A DNA stretch of 64,000 nt, from positions 2,340,325 to 2,404,324 of the forward strand of contig JAJEKV010000113.1 in assembly GCA_021234155.1 (NCBI GenBank). Reading direction: 5' to 3'. Both the position numbers and the translations under genes were made by a program. This document shows, in pieces, positions 32,166-41,404 of this stretch. Under the pieces are notes generated by a model. It had not been told where the DNA came from, did no database searches, and worked only from the letters and a program-made list of their open reading frames with translations. How positions within the stretch are numbered: the first letter of the stretch is position 1; every line of letters starts with the position of its first letter. This DNA comes from Isoetes taiwanensis (Eukaryota; Streptophyta; Lycopodiopsida; Isoetales; Isoetaceae).

Positions 32166-32789
32166 TGTGACGTCCCTTACTTCCTCTACGATGCTCCCAT
32201 CGTATCGGAAGGCGGAGTTCATCCCCCTGACAGCCAAACTGGCAGGGGCCATCCACCTGACTCCAATCCCAAGAACTGGGCCAGTCTCGGGATCTATAAG
32301 GCCTCTAAGGCTGAACTAACATGCTAAACCAGCTCATTGCCGGACTAAAAGTCGGCATTGCACAACAGAATAGCCATTTACCTGATCCCTGACTTGCTCC
32401 AACTCCTCGGAATGCGTCCATGTCGGCTGCTCCTAAAAGATCTGTTGTGCAAATGCGGCTTTTCGGCGCCTGGCAATGCGAACTAGGGTCTTGGCTTGGC
32501 CTGGAATGGCTCAGGGAAACCCTAATTGTGAAAGAAGAAAAGTTTAGGGTTTTCTCTTTGGTTCCTTATATGTGAACTTTTAGGGTTAGGTTAGAAGGGA
32601 TCAAATGGGGTATTTCCACTTGGCAAAGGGGTTTTAGTTGTATATGTTTAATATACATGCACAACTTACGAGGTTGCCCCCCTAGGTGCAACCCTTTACG
32701 GCTCTCAAGTACTTGTCATGATGACATGTACGTGTGACGTGGTAGTATAATATATGTATTCGGATCGTATGTTATGCTGGAACGTCACA
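32166..32789 (-). repeat. 5' LTR of the gypsy element, internally deleted (624 bp)
   Basis: Starts TGTGACGTCCC and ends AACGTCACA. It aligns with 10010-10127 (118 bases to 118 bases) and then, after a clean jump at 32283/32284, with about 11020-11541. The missing 892 bases are present in the 3' LTR. LTRs are identical at insertion, so the deletion happened afterwards. Confidence 0.9.
32564..32572 (-). promoter_or_regulatory. LTR TATA-like box
   Basis: The minus strand reads CATATAAGG within the 5' LTR, conserved at 11316-11324 in the 3' LTR. This is a reasonable U3 TATA element. Confidence 0.4.
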
Positions 32790-33643
32790 CCATCTTGCTC
32801 GACATTAAGCAATGGTATGTGGCAATACATGCAACGTTTAGTCCACGTGCACATCGTGAATATTCGGCGGATTGCCAATCTCATATGATGTGCACGGGCT
32901 TGACAATGTGCACAGGGAGACGAGGTATTTGGGTCGTTTATGCTAGTATGACATTCCCTATCCCTTAGGTGTACATGGGCCATATCTTCATCAGATAGGT
33001 TGGCATAACGTTCTCTTCGTCTACGACGTACCTCATCTCTACCTTCGTCACTTAACCTTGCATATCGGTCATCTCTATAAGTGTGGCTCTCACCCACATT
33101 TGGTGCTGAGCTGTCCACGCACTCGCCTGAATTCATTGATGGCATATCTTGAGATATGCCAACTGTTCCAACCCCACCCACAATTGCCAGTGACCCATTG
33201 AACACGTCATTTGCATCGATGGGCAACGCGTGTGGCATCGTGGCAACACCTGTAACTGGTGGTGATCTCTCGGATAACGCAATTCCATTGGGCACTGACA
33301 TAGCTAGAGTTGAAGTAGCACGACTTGGTCCAACTCTAATCGCGTGGCAAGGAGCTTCACGCAGATCATCAACTGCCCTTAGTCGACGTTCTCTTGACCG
33401 ATGTCTTGCTCTCTCTCGCACTATCTCTCTAGCTTGGTCACTCAAGTTTGCATATCGTTCTCTTTCAATTTGACAATTCCTCTCCCTGTAATCTATCGTT
33501 GGTATACTACGGCCCATATCCTCTATCATTCCAGATTGTCGTCGTCTAGCTCATTCTCTAGCCATCGCCCTTAGAGTTACATACGATCGTGCACCATTAA
33601 TTCTTACGTGATCTTCATTGGTGTTCGGTAGGTTATCACCCAT
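32790..33643 (-). pseudogene. Helitron protein N-terminal segment
   Basis: It starts at ATG (complement of 33641-33643). Codon 31 is a TGA stop (complement of 33551-33553), after which the same frame is open to the gypsy junction at 32790. The segment is rich in Arg and Glu with repeats of R-E-R-Y-A-N-L-S-D, as in N-terminal parts of plant Helitron proteins. It ends in a Cys/His cluster (C-A-H-C-Q-A-R-A-H-H, then M-Y-C-H) that continues into F-C-C-N-K-G on the other side of the insertion at 10004. The open frame seen below 32790 is simply read-through into the LTR. Confidence 0.85.
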
Positions 33644-34115
33644 ATTTAATCAATTCACAATATTGTAAGTATGGAGAAGCTTCCACTCTATCGGCATAGG
33701 AGAAGAACGTACGTGTATTTGTTGTGCATATATGTACTATATGGTAGGTCTGTTGTAGTTAATCAACTCATAATACTGTAAGTATGAAGGGATTTCTATT
33801 AAGTTGATATGGGAGAACAACTTACGTGTGTTCGCTTCCTCTAAAATCACATCTCTACTCGACGTCAATTAAGAAAGTAATTGTGTGTCTGAAATTAAAG
33901 CAAGGGTGTTAGTATTAGCATAATTCATAATCCATTCCTTAATATTACGAAATAAGACAACAACAAGGATGCATGTTTTTTGTTTTTTTACTTTAATGAC
34001 ACAGTTATCACAACTCATCAGACGATATATAAGGTTATGCCTATTGTGCATATATGTATTGTACGGTAGGTCTGTTGCAATAGCAAGGCTATGTAGAGTC
34101 CATGGACTCAGGCAT

Positions 34116-34980
34116 TTAGAACTCTCCTACTAATAACGCATTCATGACAACATTTTTGGCCTCAATGATCTGTAAAAGTCGATGGAGACGAGTCAGTTGC
34201 GTGGTAAGCCTTTTAGTGCTGGTTGAAAGAGTGATTATGTCCTTAGACATTTTGTCTAATCCTTGGGAGAACACATCAATGTGTTCTTGCATTTTTTTTG
34301 CGATTGTTAAGGGAGCACACGTCCTGTACGATGATATGCGTAAGGTTATTTGCTTTCGCTTATATTCTTGAGGGTTGCCCCTTTTTACGGCCAGGTTACA
34401 CTCCTGGCCAGTGATCCAGACTTTTTTTTCAATGATGCACATGTAGCACGAACCTCCGAGCATTCGCCAACCCCATTGTATACTTCGACCGTAGACTTAA
34501 CGGTATTCTCAGACAATTCTGCAATTTACTACAACGCAAGAGAGAATCACTGAATCAATAATATATATATTATATATACATGTACATACATCGAAGACCA
34601 TGTATACCGCGAACAACGTGTAAGAGCAAAAGTACATCATGATCAACCATGAGTTATAGAACCAAACAGTACTAAATAGTCCAATTTTGACTTTACCATC
34701 CACAAACTCGACATTCACTTTGAAAATGCCTGCAGGGTCAATGGTATCACAGCCCATATATTTTTGGAGCAAATAAGGTATGACACCAGATGGAAAGTTT
34801 GTCTCCACAACTTCTACTTTATGGGGGAAGGAACTAAGGAGGAATCGACCCACAACTAAAGCATCAAAAACAGTTTTGAGGAACCATGCATCCAATCACA
34901 CTCAACGTGGTATAATTGATCTCCGCGCGCTTTAATTGCCACGTATAAATTTTTTTTTACGTTAGACGTCATATTGACGA
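34116..34980 (-). pseudogene. Unrecognised multi-exon coding tract
   Basis: Minus-strand pieces with coding character: M-G-K-L-L-P-E-G-I-V-N-M (about 34990-34870), V-E-T-N-F-P-S-G-V-I-P-Y-L-L-Q-K-Y-M-G (in 34509-34895), an exon after AATTGCAG reading E-L-S-E-N-T-V-K-S-T-V (about 34531 to 34400), and a heptad-like helical end (H-I-D-V-F-S-Q-G-L-D-K-M-S-K-D-I...) in 34116-34463. Stops separate them, so either introns or decay. No family recognised. Confidence 0.3.
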
Positions 34981-35683
34981 TGCCCTCCGGCAATAGCTTG
35001 CCCATCTGAAATCAGTGGACGTTATCAACCCATATGTCAGGGGACACTTATAAAAAATTGAAGCATATATTAGTAAACACATAAGCCTTTTTATTATAGA
35101 TTTCGCTTGAGATGCCCTAGGAGGCAGCGTGTGAAAGCAACGTGTTAACACACAAACGCATGTAAGTCATACCTCAGAACTTGAAATTACGGAGGAGAAA
35201 CAAGCAAATACCATGGAATCACATGTGAAGAGAACACGTTAATAGACCCAGGAAAGGGAAGAAGGAAATGCCGACCATGACTTCATGCAAGGATGGCTAT
35301 ACCTCGAAACTTAAAATTACGGAGGAGAGAAAAACAGATACCATGGAATCACATGTAAAAATGCCAACCATGACTTCATGCAAGGGTGCCTCTTGAAAGT
35401 AGCATCTTAACGTGGTAGGCTACTACATACAATGGAAACTAAGTACTAAGGAAATGGAATGGGAAGAAAAAACTACCATAGGAAGCTAAGTACTAAATGT
35501 GTAGTACGGAAAAAAAGAAAGCTTTGGCTCACATTATAAAAGGGAGGAAAAACAACCATTGCAACTTTTTTTACAACATTGGTCATCTACACTCTACCTT
35601 AGCAAGGCAAGTAGACTCGAAGTATTAAGCGCCCAGAGAACAATGGAGCAGAAGAGGCATGGTGAGTGGTAAGAGAGCTCCTC

Positions 35684-35693
35684 TATTTATATA
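35684..35693 (-). promoter_or_regulatory. TATA box candidate
   Basis: The minus strand reads TATATAAATA, a strong plant TATA match, 700 bases before the exon-like tracts below 34990. The leader after it has no long frame. Confidence 0.4.
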
Positions 35694-36152
35694 CCTGAGT
35701 TGTCCAATGTGGTGCAGGCAGCTGTAGTGGGCAGGGATAAGGATTTGATTTCGCAAACATTAATGACACTGACGACTATAATAGATCATGCTCTTAATAA
35801 CTGTAAATAAATTGAGGAGTCAGGATGTCCCTGGCCCGGTAAAGACGAAGGGATTCATTGTTCATTCTCAAGCGATATCATGAAATGATTTCCAATCATC
35901 GCACGGAAAAGGATAGCCTGGTCTGGGCATAAATGCGCCAAAAAGTTTCGCCTTATGGCTGTGGGCTTGATCCCTCGCAACAGAAGCATCTTATCCAGCT
36001 TTCTTGATAGACCCATTCGCGTGTTCTGAGTTCAGGATGGTGCATGCCATGCGAAAAAAGAAAGGGCAAAAACTGGAGCTCGAAAAAGATGGAGCATAAA
36101 CAAAATAGTTTGCATAGTAGCTCCCAAATCAGTCCAGAATCTAGAGCAAACC

Positions 36153-36609
36153 TGCAGCATTCCCCCATTCCTTAAGACAGCGTTTATAGCGGCCATATTC
36201 ATCCAATTCTCCGTCACCAACAAAACAGAGGCATTCATTGCACACAAGAACGTTGTCGTAGCCCAGTAGATACGGCATCATTCCAAGCTCATGCTGCTCT
36301 TCTGCAGCATGAAGAGAAGCATCTACCAACTGGAACGACTTTACCTGCTCAGGCAGCTCAAAATCAAGTTCAGGCAAATCGAAATCTTCAAGAGAGACCT
36401 CAGTTGGCCCAGGTTTTTTTGGCATCGAGGTCATCACCCACTGCAGACATATTGTCATCTTGCAAATCGCAGCTACCAAGAATGCCATTGTCCTCACTTG
36501 AGCACTTGATCCAGCCATCAACAACAGCCAATATAAGGGCCCGTGACCTGGGTGGATCTGGAAACAAGACGATTCTTGCCCTCTTTGGGTCTAGTTCTAA
36601 TTGGCTCAT
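36153..36609 (-). pseudogene. Host-gene fragment, possibly SET-domain methyltransferase-like
   Basis: Two overlapping minus-strand frames read as one tract with a frame change near 36415. The first starts M-S-Q-L-E-L-D-P-K-R-A-R. The second has an acidic linker (E-D-F-D-L-P-E-L-D-F-E-L-P-E) and then M-M-P-Y-L-L-G-Y-D-N-V-L-V-C-N-E-C-L-C-F-V-G. The end is CTGCAG|GTTTGC at about 36152, a usable splice donor. The C-N-E-C-L-C-F-V-G segment recalls the Cys-containing insert of plant ATXR2-type SET proteins, but no SET core is visible. Low confidence; a lone exon of a captured or dead gene. Confidence 0.3.
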
Positions 36610-36619
36610 ATAGTAACCA

Positions 36620-37759
36620 AAGGCAGCATGAAATTTTCACTTTCTGGAATCCATATGCTCCCTGCTGTAGCATGAGCACCCAAAAGCTTTGAATTTGTAG
36701 TGGGCAGATAGAGCTTCCATAAATGGACGTATCTTCCCACTGGATTCATATATTTATGCTAGATCAGATTGTAATCGAGCTATCAGATTGAAATCGATAT
36801 GGTACAATGAAATCCATGCACGAATGGCACCCAGCATAAGAAGAAATTATCTACAGATTTACGTAGGCTGCACCGTGATTATTACATCAGTCTGTTGCAC
36901 CATTATCATTGGGGAGACAGATGAGTTAGTTTCTAGCACGTGGCGGGGCTGGAGTTTTTCCATTTATTTGGAATTGAAAATGCAATAGGAGCATACGTCA
37001 ATGTCAGGGCTGCGCTCAGCCCAGAAATATTAGTTTCCTATTTTTTGAGAACAGAAACTATACTGTCTTCTATAAGGAGTGATGGACACTCAAGTCATGA
37101 TGTTGTTCTCATGTGTCTTTCGTGACAGTTTTAACATCCAAATGATGTTATTTTAGAAATTTGATGATTGTACATCCAACAGGTTAATAAAGAGATCAAC
37201 AAATCTGTCACTGGTAGCAAAACCCAAGGTCAATATAGCATGAGTATAAAAAATCAACATTTGGCAGGAGTACTAGATGTACTAGATGCACTTAACATAC
37301 TTTATACGTACTAAAAAAAAATAAAAACATGTTAATGTATTTTGAGCTTCAAACGCTTTATAACGGTCTTTTACGCTTGTATACATCTAGTGCCATACTT
37401 GTACAGGACATACATGATAATACTGGTGGCTGTGGTCTTATATTATAATATTTGCAATGGTAGCATGCACAAGGAAGAAGTGCAGATCGAGGTTTTGTTA
37501 GGGACATTTGTAAGTATGTTATAGTATGCACTATGCTTTACATAGGCTTAAGTTCAATACAGGAGATTGACTGACCTTCGAAACAAAAGGCATAATTGCA
37601 ATTAATGATTTTTCTGGCCTCTTTATATTTGCAGATTTCTTGAAGTAGCAGCCACAAATGCGTTTTACCATAGCAAGAAATTTAGAATTAACGATCTTTT
37701 AGGATCTATGTTTGCCCAACATCTGTTAAGTGATGTACGATTGACGAAAATCTTGATGC
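36620..37759. other. No gene seen
   Basis: AT-rich DNA with only short frames (36788-36988, 36940-37125 and 37342-37524, plus strand), none with a motif. TGCACTTAACATAC and similar short repeats are present but unstructured. Confidence 0.5.
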
Positions 37760-38500
37760 ATGAGAAATGATATATTCATGTACCTTTTATTAAGGCTTAA
37801 ATGTTATTTTGGTCACAACATGTTAGGTTATAAAGCACAATCTACTCTATCTAAAATATATAGAATAGATAAATCTCATGAAAATACATTCATGTAGAAG
37901 AATACAACTGAAGACCACAATTTGGATTGAAAATTGACAGCTATGGTAATATATATGTCCATAAAATTGATATGCAGATGTCATAAAAAGACCCAGATAT
38001 TGACATAATTTTGTTACGTAAATATTATAATGAAATGAGTGTCATTAACTATATAATTTAAGGTCACAATCATGTTATCAAAACAAAATCTGATTGTTAT
38101 AATTGCATAACAAAATAATACAAAACATGTTATAACACAGTCATAAATATGACATAAAGGGTGTCAACCTTTGAAAGAGGGATGTCAAAATGGTGTAATG
38201 ATTTAATCGCATAGTCGAGACTAAAGCGAGGCAAGACGTGACACAATTATTGAATAACGTGGATATAAGCTTGACACAAACATGTCATGCAATTGCCACA
38301 AATGTTGTCATTATGTCATTCTTGTGTTATGTAGTTGGACACAATACTTGACACAAAGGTTGACGCCCATGAGACATCAAAGTATGGGACTTTTAGCGTC
38401 AACTTTGTGACATTTAGTGGAAATTTCAGAATACACATAGCATCACTTTACTTGACGATATACCTGACGAAAAACCCAAAACCCCATAATCTTTGTAGTG
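37760..38500. mobile_element. CACTA-like right end with short subterminal motifs
   Basis: CATAATCTTTGTAGTG ends at 38500, a right-terminal CACTA form. The 700 bases before it are dense in TGACA and TGTCA motifs in both orientations (TTGACACAAA, CATGTCATG, TTGACGATATACCTGACG), as expected of a subterminal binding array. No left end (CACTACAAAGATTATG) is visible in the window, and I cannot confirm a 3-bp duplication. Confidence 0.4.
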
Positions 38501-38740
38501 AGAATGGCCTACAAAGTTCTGCAAGCTACATACAGAATGTTCATATTGTTCTGGTTCCTGGAGATAAATAGCAGCCAGATGACATAAAGCTAATGTTTAT
38601 GCCAGAACCATGCATTTGATGGGCACTTGCAATCCTAACAGACTGCCTGAACTCTTGATTGAAGATTGGATTCCATATGCTACTTCACTCCTGACTTCTC
38701 TGAACAATTCTCCTACCTAGACTCATACACCTAATCATCC

Positions 38741-38845
38741 TTTGTCTTTGTCTTTGTCTTTGTCTTTGTCTTTGTCTTTGTCTTTGTCTTTGTCTTTGTC
38801 TTTGCATATTTCCACAACAATTTTTTTTTTTTTTTTTTTTTTTTT
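38741..38845. repeat. Hexanucleotide microsatellite and T25 run
   Basis: TTTGTC is repeated about 10.7 times (38741-38804), then after 16 bases there are 25 Ts (38821-38845) followed by GGGGGAGGGG. The Ser-Leu frame through it is an artefact of the repeat. On the minus strand the T run would be a poly-A followed by GACAAA repeats, which could mark a retroposed insert. Confidence 0.9.
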
Positions 38846-39349
38846 GGGGGAGGGGAGGCCTAAGCGTCGGGACAATGAAAGAAACCTCGAACTAGCTAGG
38901 ATATCAGCTATAAGAGCAAGTTATGACATTCATATATACTTTGCTTCTAGAGCAATTAATAAGCTTCTGCATGTAGAGAATGAAGATGTTGAGATTACTC
39001 CTATAATAATTCTCTATAAGCGTGAAACATTGTACTCTTTTTTATATATATATATAAAATATAAGAATTTGTTCCCTCAAAAAAAAGAGGGGGGAGGGGG
39101 GGGTGGAGGAAATAAACATATGGTCACTGATAGGTAAAGGAACAACTTATTATTGCGCCTATATCGGAGCTATAGTTCACGATGTGAATATAGCTCCAGC
39201 GAGAATGGGAAGTGCGAGTAGAAGTAGGGGGAGGGGGAGAGACGAAGAGGATCATGCAGAAAGGCTGGTGGTAGAAGGGCAGATATGAGGTTGCCCTCTT
39301 CTATTAGTGAGAGTATGGGGGTATAGACGAGGAGGCTCTGTCTCAACAG

Positions 39350-40698
39350 ATGCAGATGAATAGGGGTGGTGCAAGGAAGCGAGGAAGGGGTAGAGCTAGA
39401 AGCGTTGTGGCTTTCATGGCAGAGCACCTAGGTACAGATATTGGCAGTGGTGGAGGAGAAGAAGCTATAGACATGCCATGTTTCCTAGATGCTTCTGTGA
39501 CCATAGTGTTCGGGGGATGTGATGTTCCCCTCGCACTATATGATAGAATGATAGGTTTCTTGACGGAAAGCTGAAAGGCGGGAGTTGTGGCTCTGGAGAG
39601 AGGGTCGTCCCTAGATCATCTCCATATACAGACTGTCATGCGCTCTGATGCAAAAACCCCTGCTAGTTTGAATGTGAGGATAAAAAATTTCCTGGGTTGG
39701 AATATCTCTAAGCCCGCTGGAGCCATAATTTTGTGCAAAGCCCTCCGTGGTAGTAGATTGCATTGCTTCGAGGGTATCGTTGGATATTGTCTCAAAGATA
39801 TTGGTAAGTTGCATTTCAGAGCGCATATCCATAATGTGACCTCGGAGCAGATCAATAAAGGCAAGGGGCTGTATGTTCTCTATGGTGTTGGAGAGATAAA
39901 GCAGCTGATGGTGCTCGACAATGGAAACTTAATGGCGAAGGCATTGCATTTTGTTTCGTATAATGGGGGCAAATTCTAGAATGTGCTCTCCTCCATACTA
40001 TTAGATGCATGCTGCAGGCCGGGAACTTTAGGTTGGCCAGCTCATGGGTTTTACCCAAAAACTCTGCATACACGTTGCTAGAGAGGGTGCAAGCTACATG
40101 GAGGATTATGCTGTCTCCGCAGACATACACATATAAGGACGTGAGGATGGCCTTATTTGGGTCTCAGCTAGGTGTAGTTCCAATTGAACTAGTGGGAAAG
40201 AGGAGGAAGCAGGTGTGTTTGAAGATGGGGAGGACAGCTTGGAGAGAGGAAACAGCGGAGATGAATTCGTATATGCTAGGAGTGGTGTGAAGCGATCGTC
40301 CCCAGAGCCCGTTGATCCCTTTGCAGGATATATCCCTCTTGACATTAATGATGATGAATTTGACGTTACATGATATAGCATTCTCACTCTTTGCTATGAC
40401 AATGTTCATGTGCTAATGTCTCATGCTTTCTTGTTTCCTTGCGGCGGACGATGCCGTGAGGATGGTCCACGATGGTGAGCGAGAGATCATGGTGATTAGC
40501 GACAGTTCGGATGAGGTTGAGTCGATGGACCAATCTGTCGTTGAGTCCTATCAGAAGGAAGTGGAATTTGATTTTGTAGAAGCCCTTAAGGATGCACAGG
40601 AGTCTGTTAGAAATATATATTGTGCTGTGCAGAACCCGAGAATGACGCTTGCAGCTGTTTTGGAGGAGATTGAAAGTGCTATGCAGGTCGTGGATTGA
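39350..40698 (+). pseudogene. HUH endonuclease (Rep-like) gene, copy 1, disabled
   Basis: The gene starts with a basic Gly/Arg region (G-G-A-R-K-R-G-R-G-R-A-R). An in-frame TGA at 39572-39574 follows. The nuclease domain carries the HUH motif D-H-L-H-I-Q and the tyrosine motif G-Y-C-L-K-D (YxxK), with H-F-R-A-H-I-H-N-V-T after it. A stop at 39977-39979 and a 1-base loss shift the frame. The C-terminal part continues at 40009-40290 and, after an intron, at 40445-40698, with M-V-I-S-D-S-S-D-E-V-E, which resembles a SUMO-interacting motif. The intron acceptor is GG (40443-40444) where copy 2 has AG. No helicase domain is present. HUH enzymes nick DNA and join through tyrosine. Confidence 0.82.
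40445..40698 (+). CDS. Last exon of HUH copy 1 with SUMO-interacting-like motif
   Basis: Open for about 85 codons. I-M-V-I-S-D-S-S-D-E-V-E has the hydrophobic core followed by Ser and acidic residues that characterises SUMO-interacting motifs. The rest is acidic and helical (V-E-F-D-F-V-E-A-L-K-D-A-Q-E-S-V). The same exon in copy 2 extends further, to a basic tail. Conserved between the copies at the protein level. Confidence 0.6.
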
Positions 40699-41404
40699 TG
40701 TGAGGCAGATTCCGTTATCTTCAAGAGAAGAATACTTCGCTCACATCTCAATCTATTTAATAACGGGCTGAAAACGGTAAGGTGTCGTCATGATAGTGGC
40801 GATGTGTCAAGTGGCGAGAGGAGAGTGCTATGAGTGCCAATTCCTGCATGTTGTGGTTGTGTGGTTGCCAATGTGAATAGTGTATTTTGTTTGTAAATTT
40901 GAATTGATCTGTTTGTATTGTTGTAGTGGAGGGAAACCATGATTTCTGTTGTAAATGAATGTAATGTGAATAAGAAATAATGTGGACCATTGACTTTTTT
41001 TGCACCATTGAGTCGTTTTTCAAGTCTTTGGCTTTAAGAATTTGGTGGCCACCGATCCGGCATATTATGGGAAATATTCTCTCAATCAATGGCTTACAAT
41101 AACTCTTTTTCCATGTAATATGGCGTCCTATCTAACTTTCATTCCAAACCATCGATCGAAAGAATATTCTCCATAATATGCCAGATCGGTGGCCACCAAA
41201 TTCTTAAAGCTAAAAACTTGAAAAACGACTCAATGGTGCAAAAAAAATCAATGGTCCACATTATTTCTTATTCACATTACATTCATTTACAACAGAGGCC
41301 ATGGTTTCCCTCCACTATAACAGCACAAACAGATCAATTCAAATTTACAAACACAACACACTATTCACATTGGCAACTACACCCCCACAATATGCAAGAA
41401 GCAC

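Larger units (their letters stand above)
10010..32789 (-). mobile_element. Ty3/gypsy chromovirus-type LTR retrotransposon, 22.8 kb with nested inserts
   Basis: Outer bounds are LTR ends TGTGACG (10010) and its counterpart ACGTCACA (32789). The flanking pentamers are CCATT (10005-10009) and CCATC (32790-32794), a 5-bp target duplication with one change. In minus orientation the order is 5' LTR, primer-binding site (32154-32164), satellite, DIRS-like element, 122-bp-TIR element, degraded interior, CACTA insert, integrase C terminus plus chromodomain, purine tract (11542-11554), 3' LTR. After subtracting the CACTA, the tyrosine-recombinase block and the satellite, roughly 6.8 kb of interior remains, a normal length for the superfamily. 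I find no protease, reverse transcriptase or integrase DDE core, so it is dead. Confidence 0.9.
5853..33643 (-). mobile_element. Helitron, split by a 22.8-kb LTR retrotransposon
   Basis: A single degenerate Helitron on the minus strand. Its N-terminal segment is 32790-33643 and the rest is 5853-10009; everything between is the inserted gypsy element. The two parts join in frame: before the insertion the codons read V-E-Q-D-G and directly after it F-C-C-N-K-G, matching the Cys-rich block found in plant Helitron proteins. Domains in order are an Arg/Glu-rich N terminus with CxxC motifs, the Rep HUH nuclease, and a Pif1-type SF1 helicase. I could not identify the Helitron ends (5' TC, 3' hairpin plus CTRR), so the outer limits are those of the coding remains only. 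Several stops and frameshifts make it non-autonomous now. Confidence 0.88.
33644..35700 (-). other. Region upstream of the Helitron gene with exon-like tracts
   Basis: A phrase TTGTGCATATATGTA...GGTAGGTCTGTTG recurs near 33721 and 34047, and a roughly 110-base block around GTAAGTATG(G/A)AG is duplicated (33660 and 33770). A second duplication (GAAATTACGGAGGAGA...CATGACTTCATGCAAGG) lies at about 35177-35290 and 35308-35388. A TATA box (35684-35693) faces minus-strand coding-like tracts at 34116-34980. I cannot tell whether this belongs to the Helitron. Confidence 0.4.

Noticed and set aside
32705-32789. C-terminal extension of the Helitron N-terminal ORF
   Set aside because: These codons are LTR sequence read through by chance; the true continuation is at 10004.
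38742-39137. 131-codon frame with long Ser-Leu repeat and later hydrophilic part
   Set aside because: The Ser-Leu part is a translation of the TTTGTC microsatellite and the next residues come from the T25 run. No conserved motif follows.
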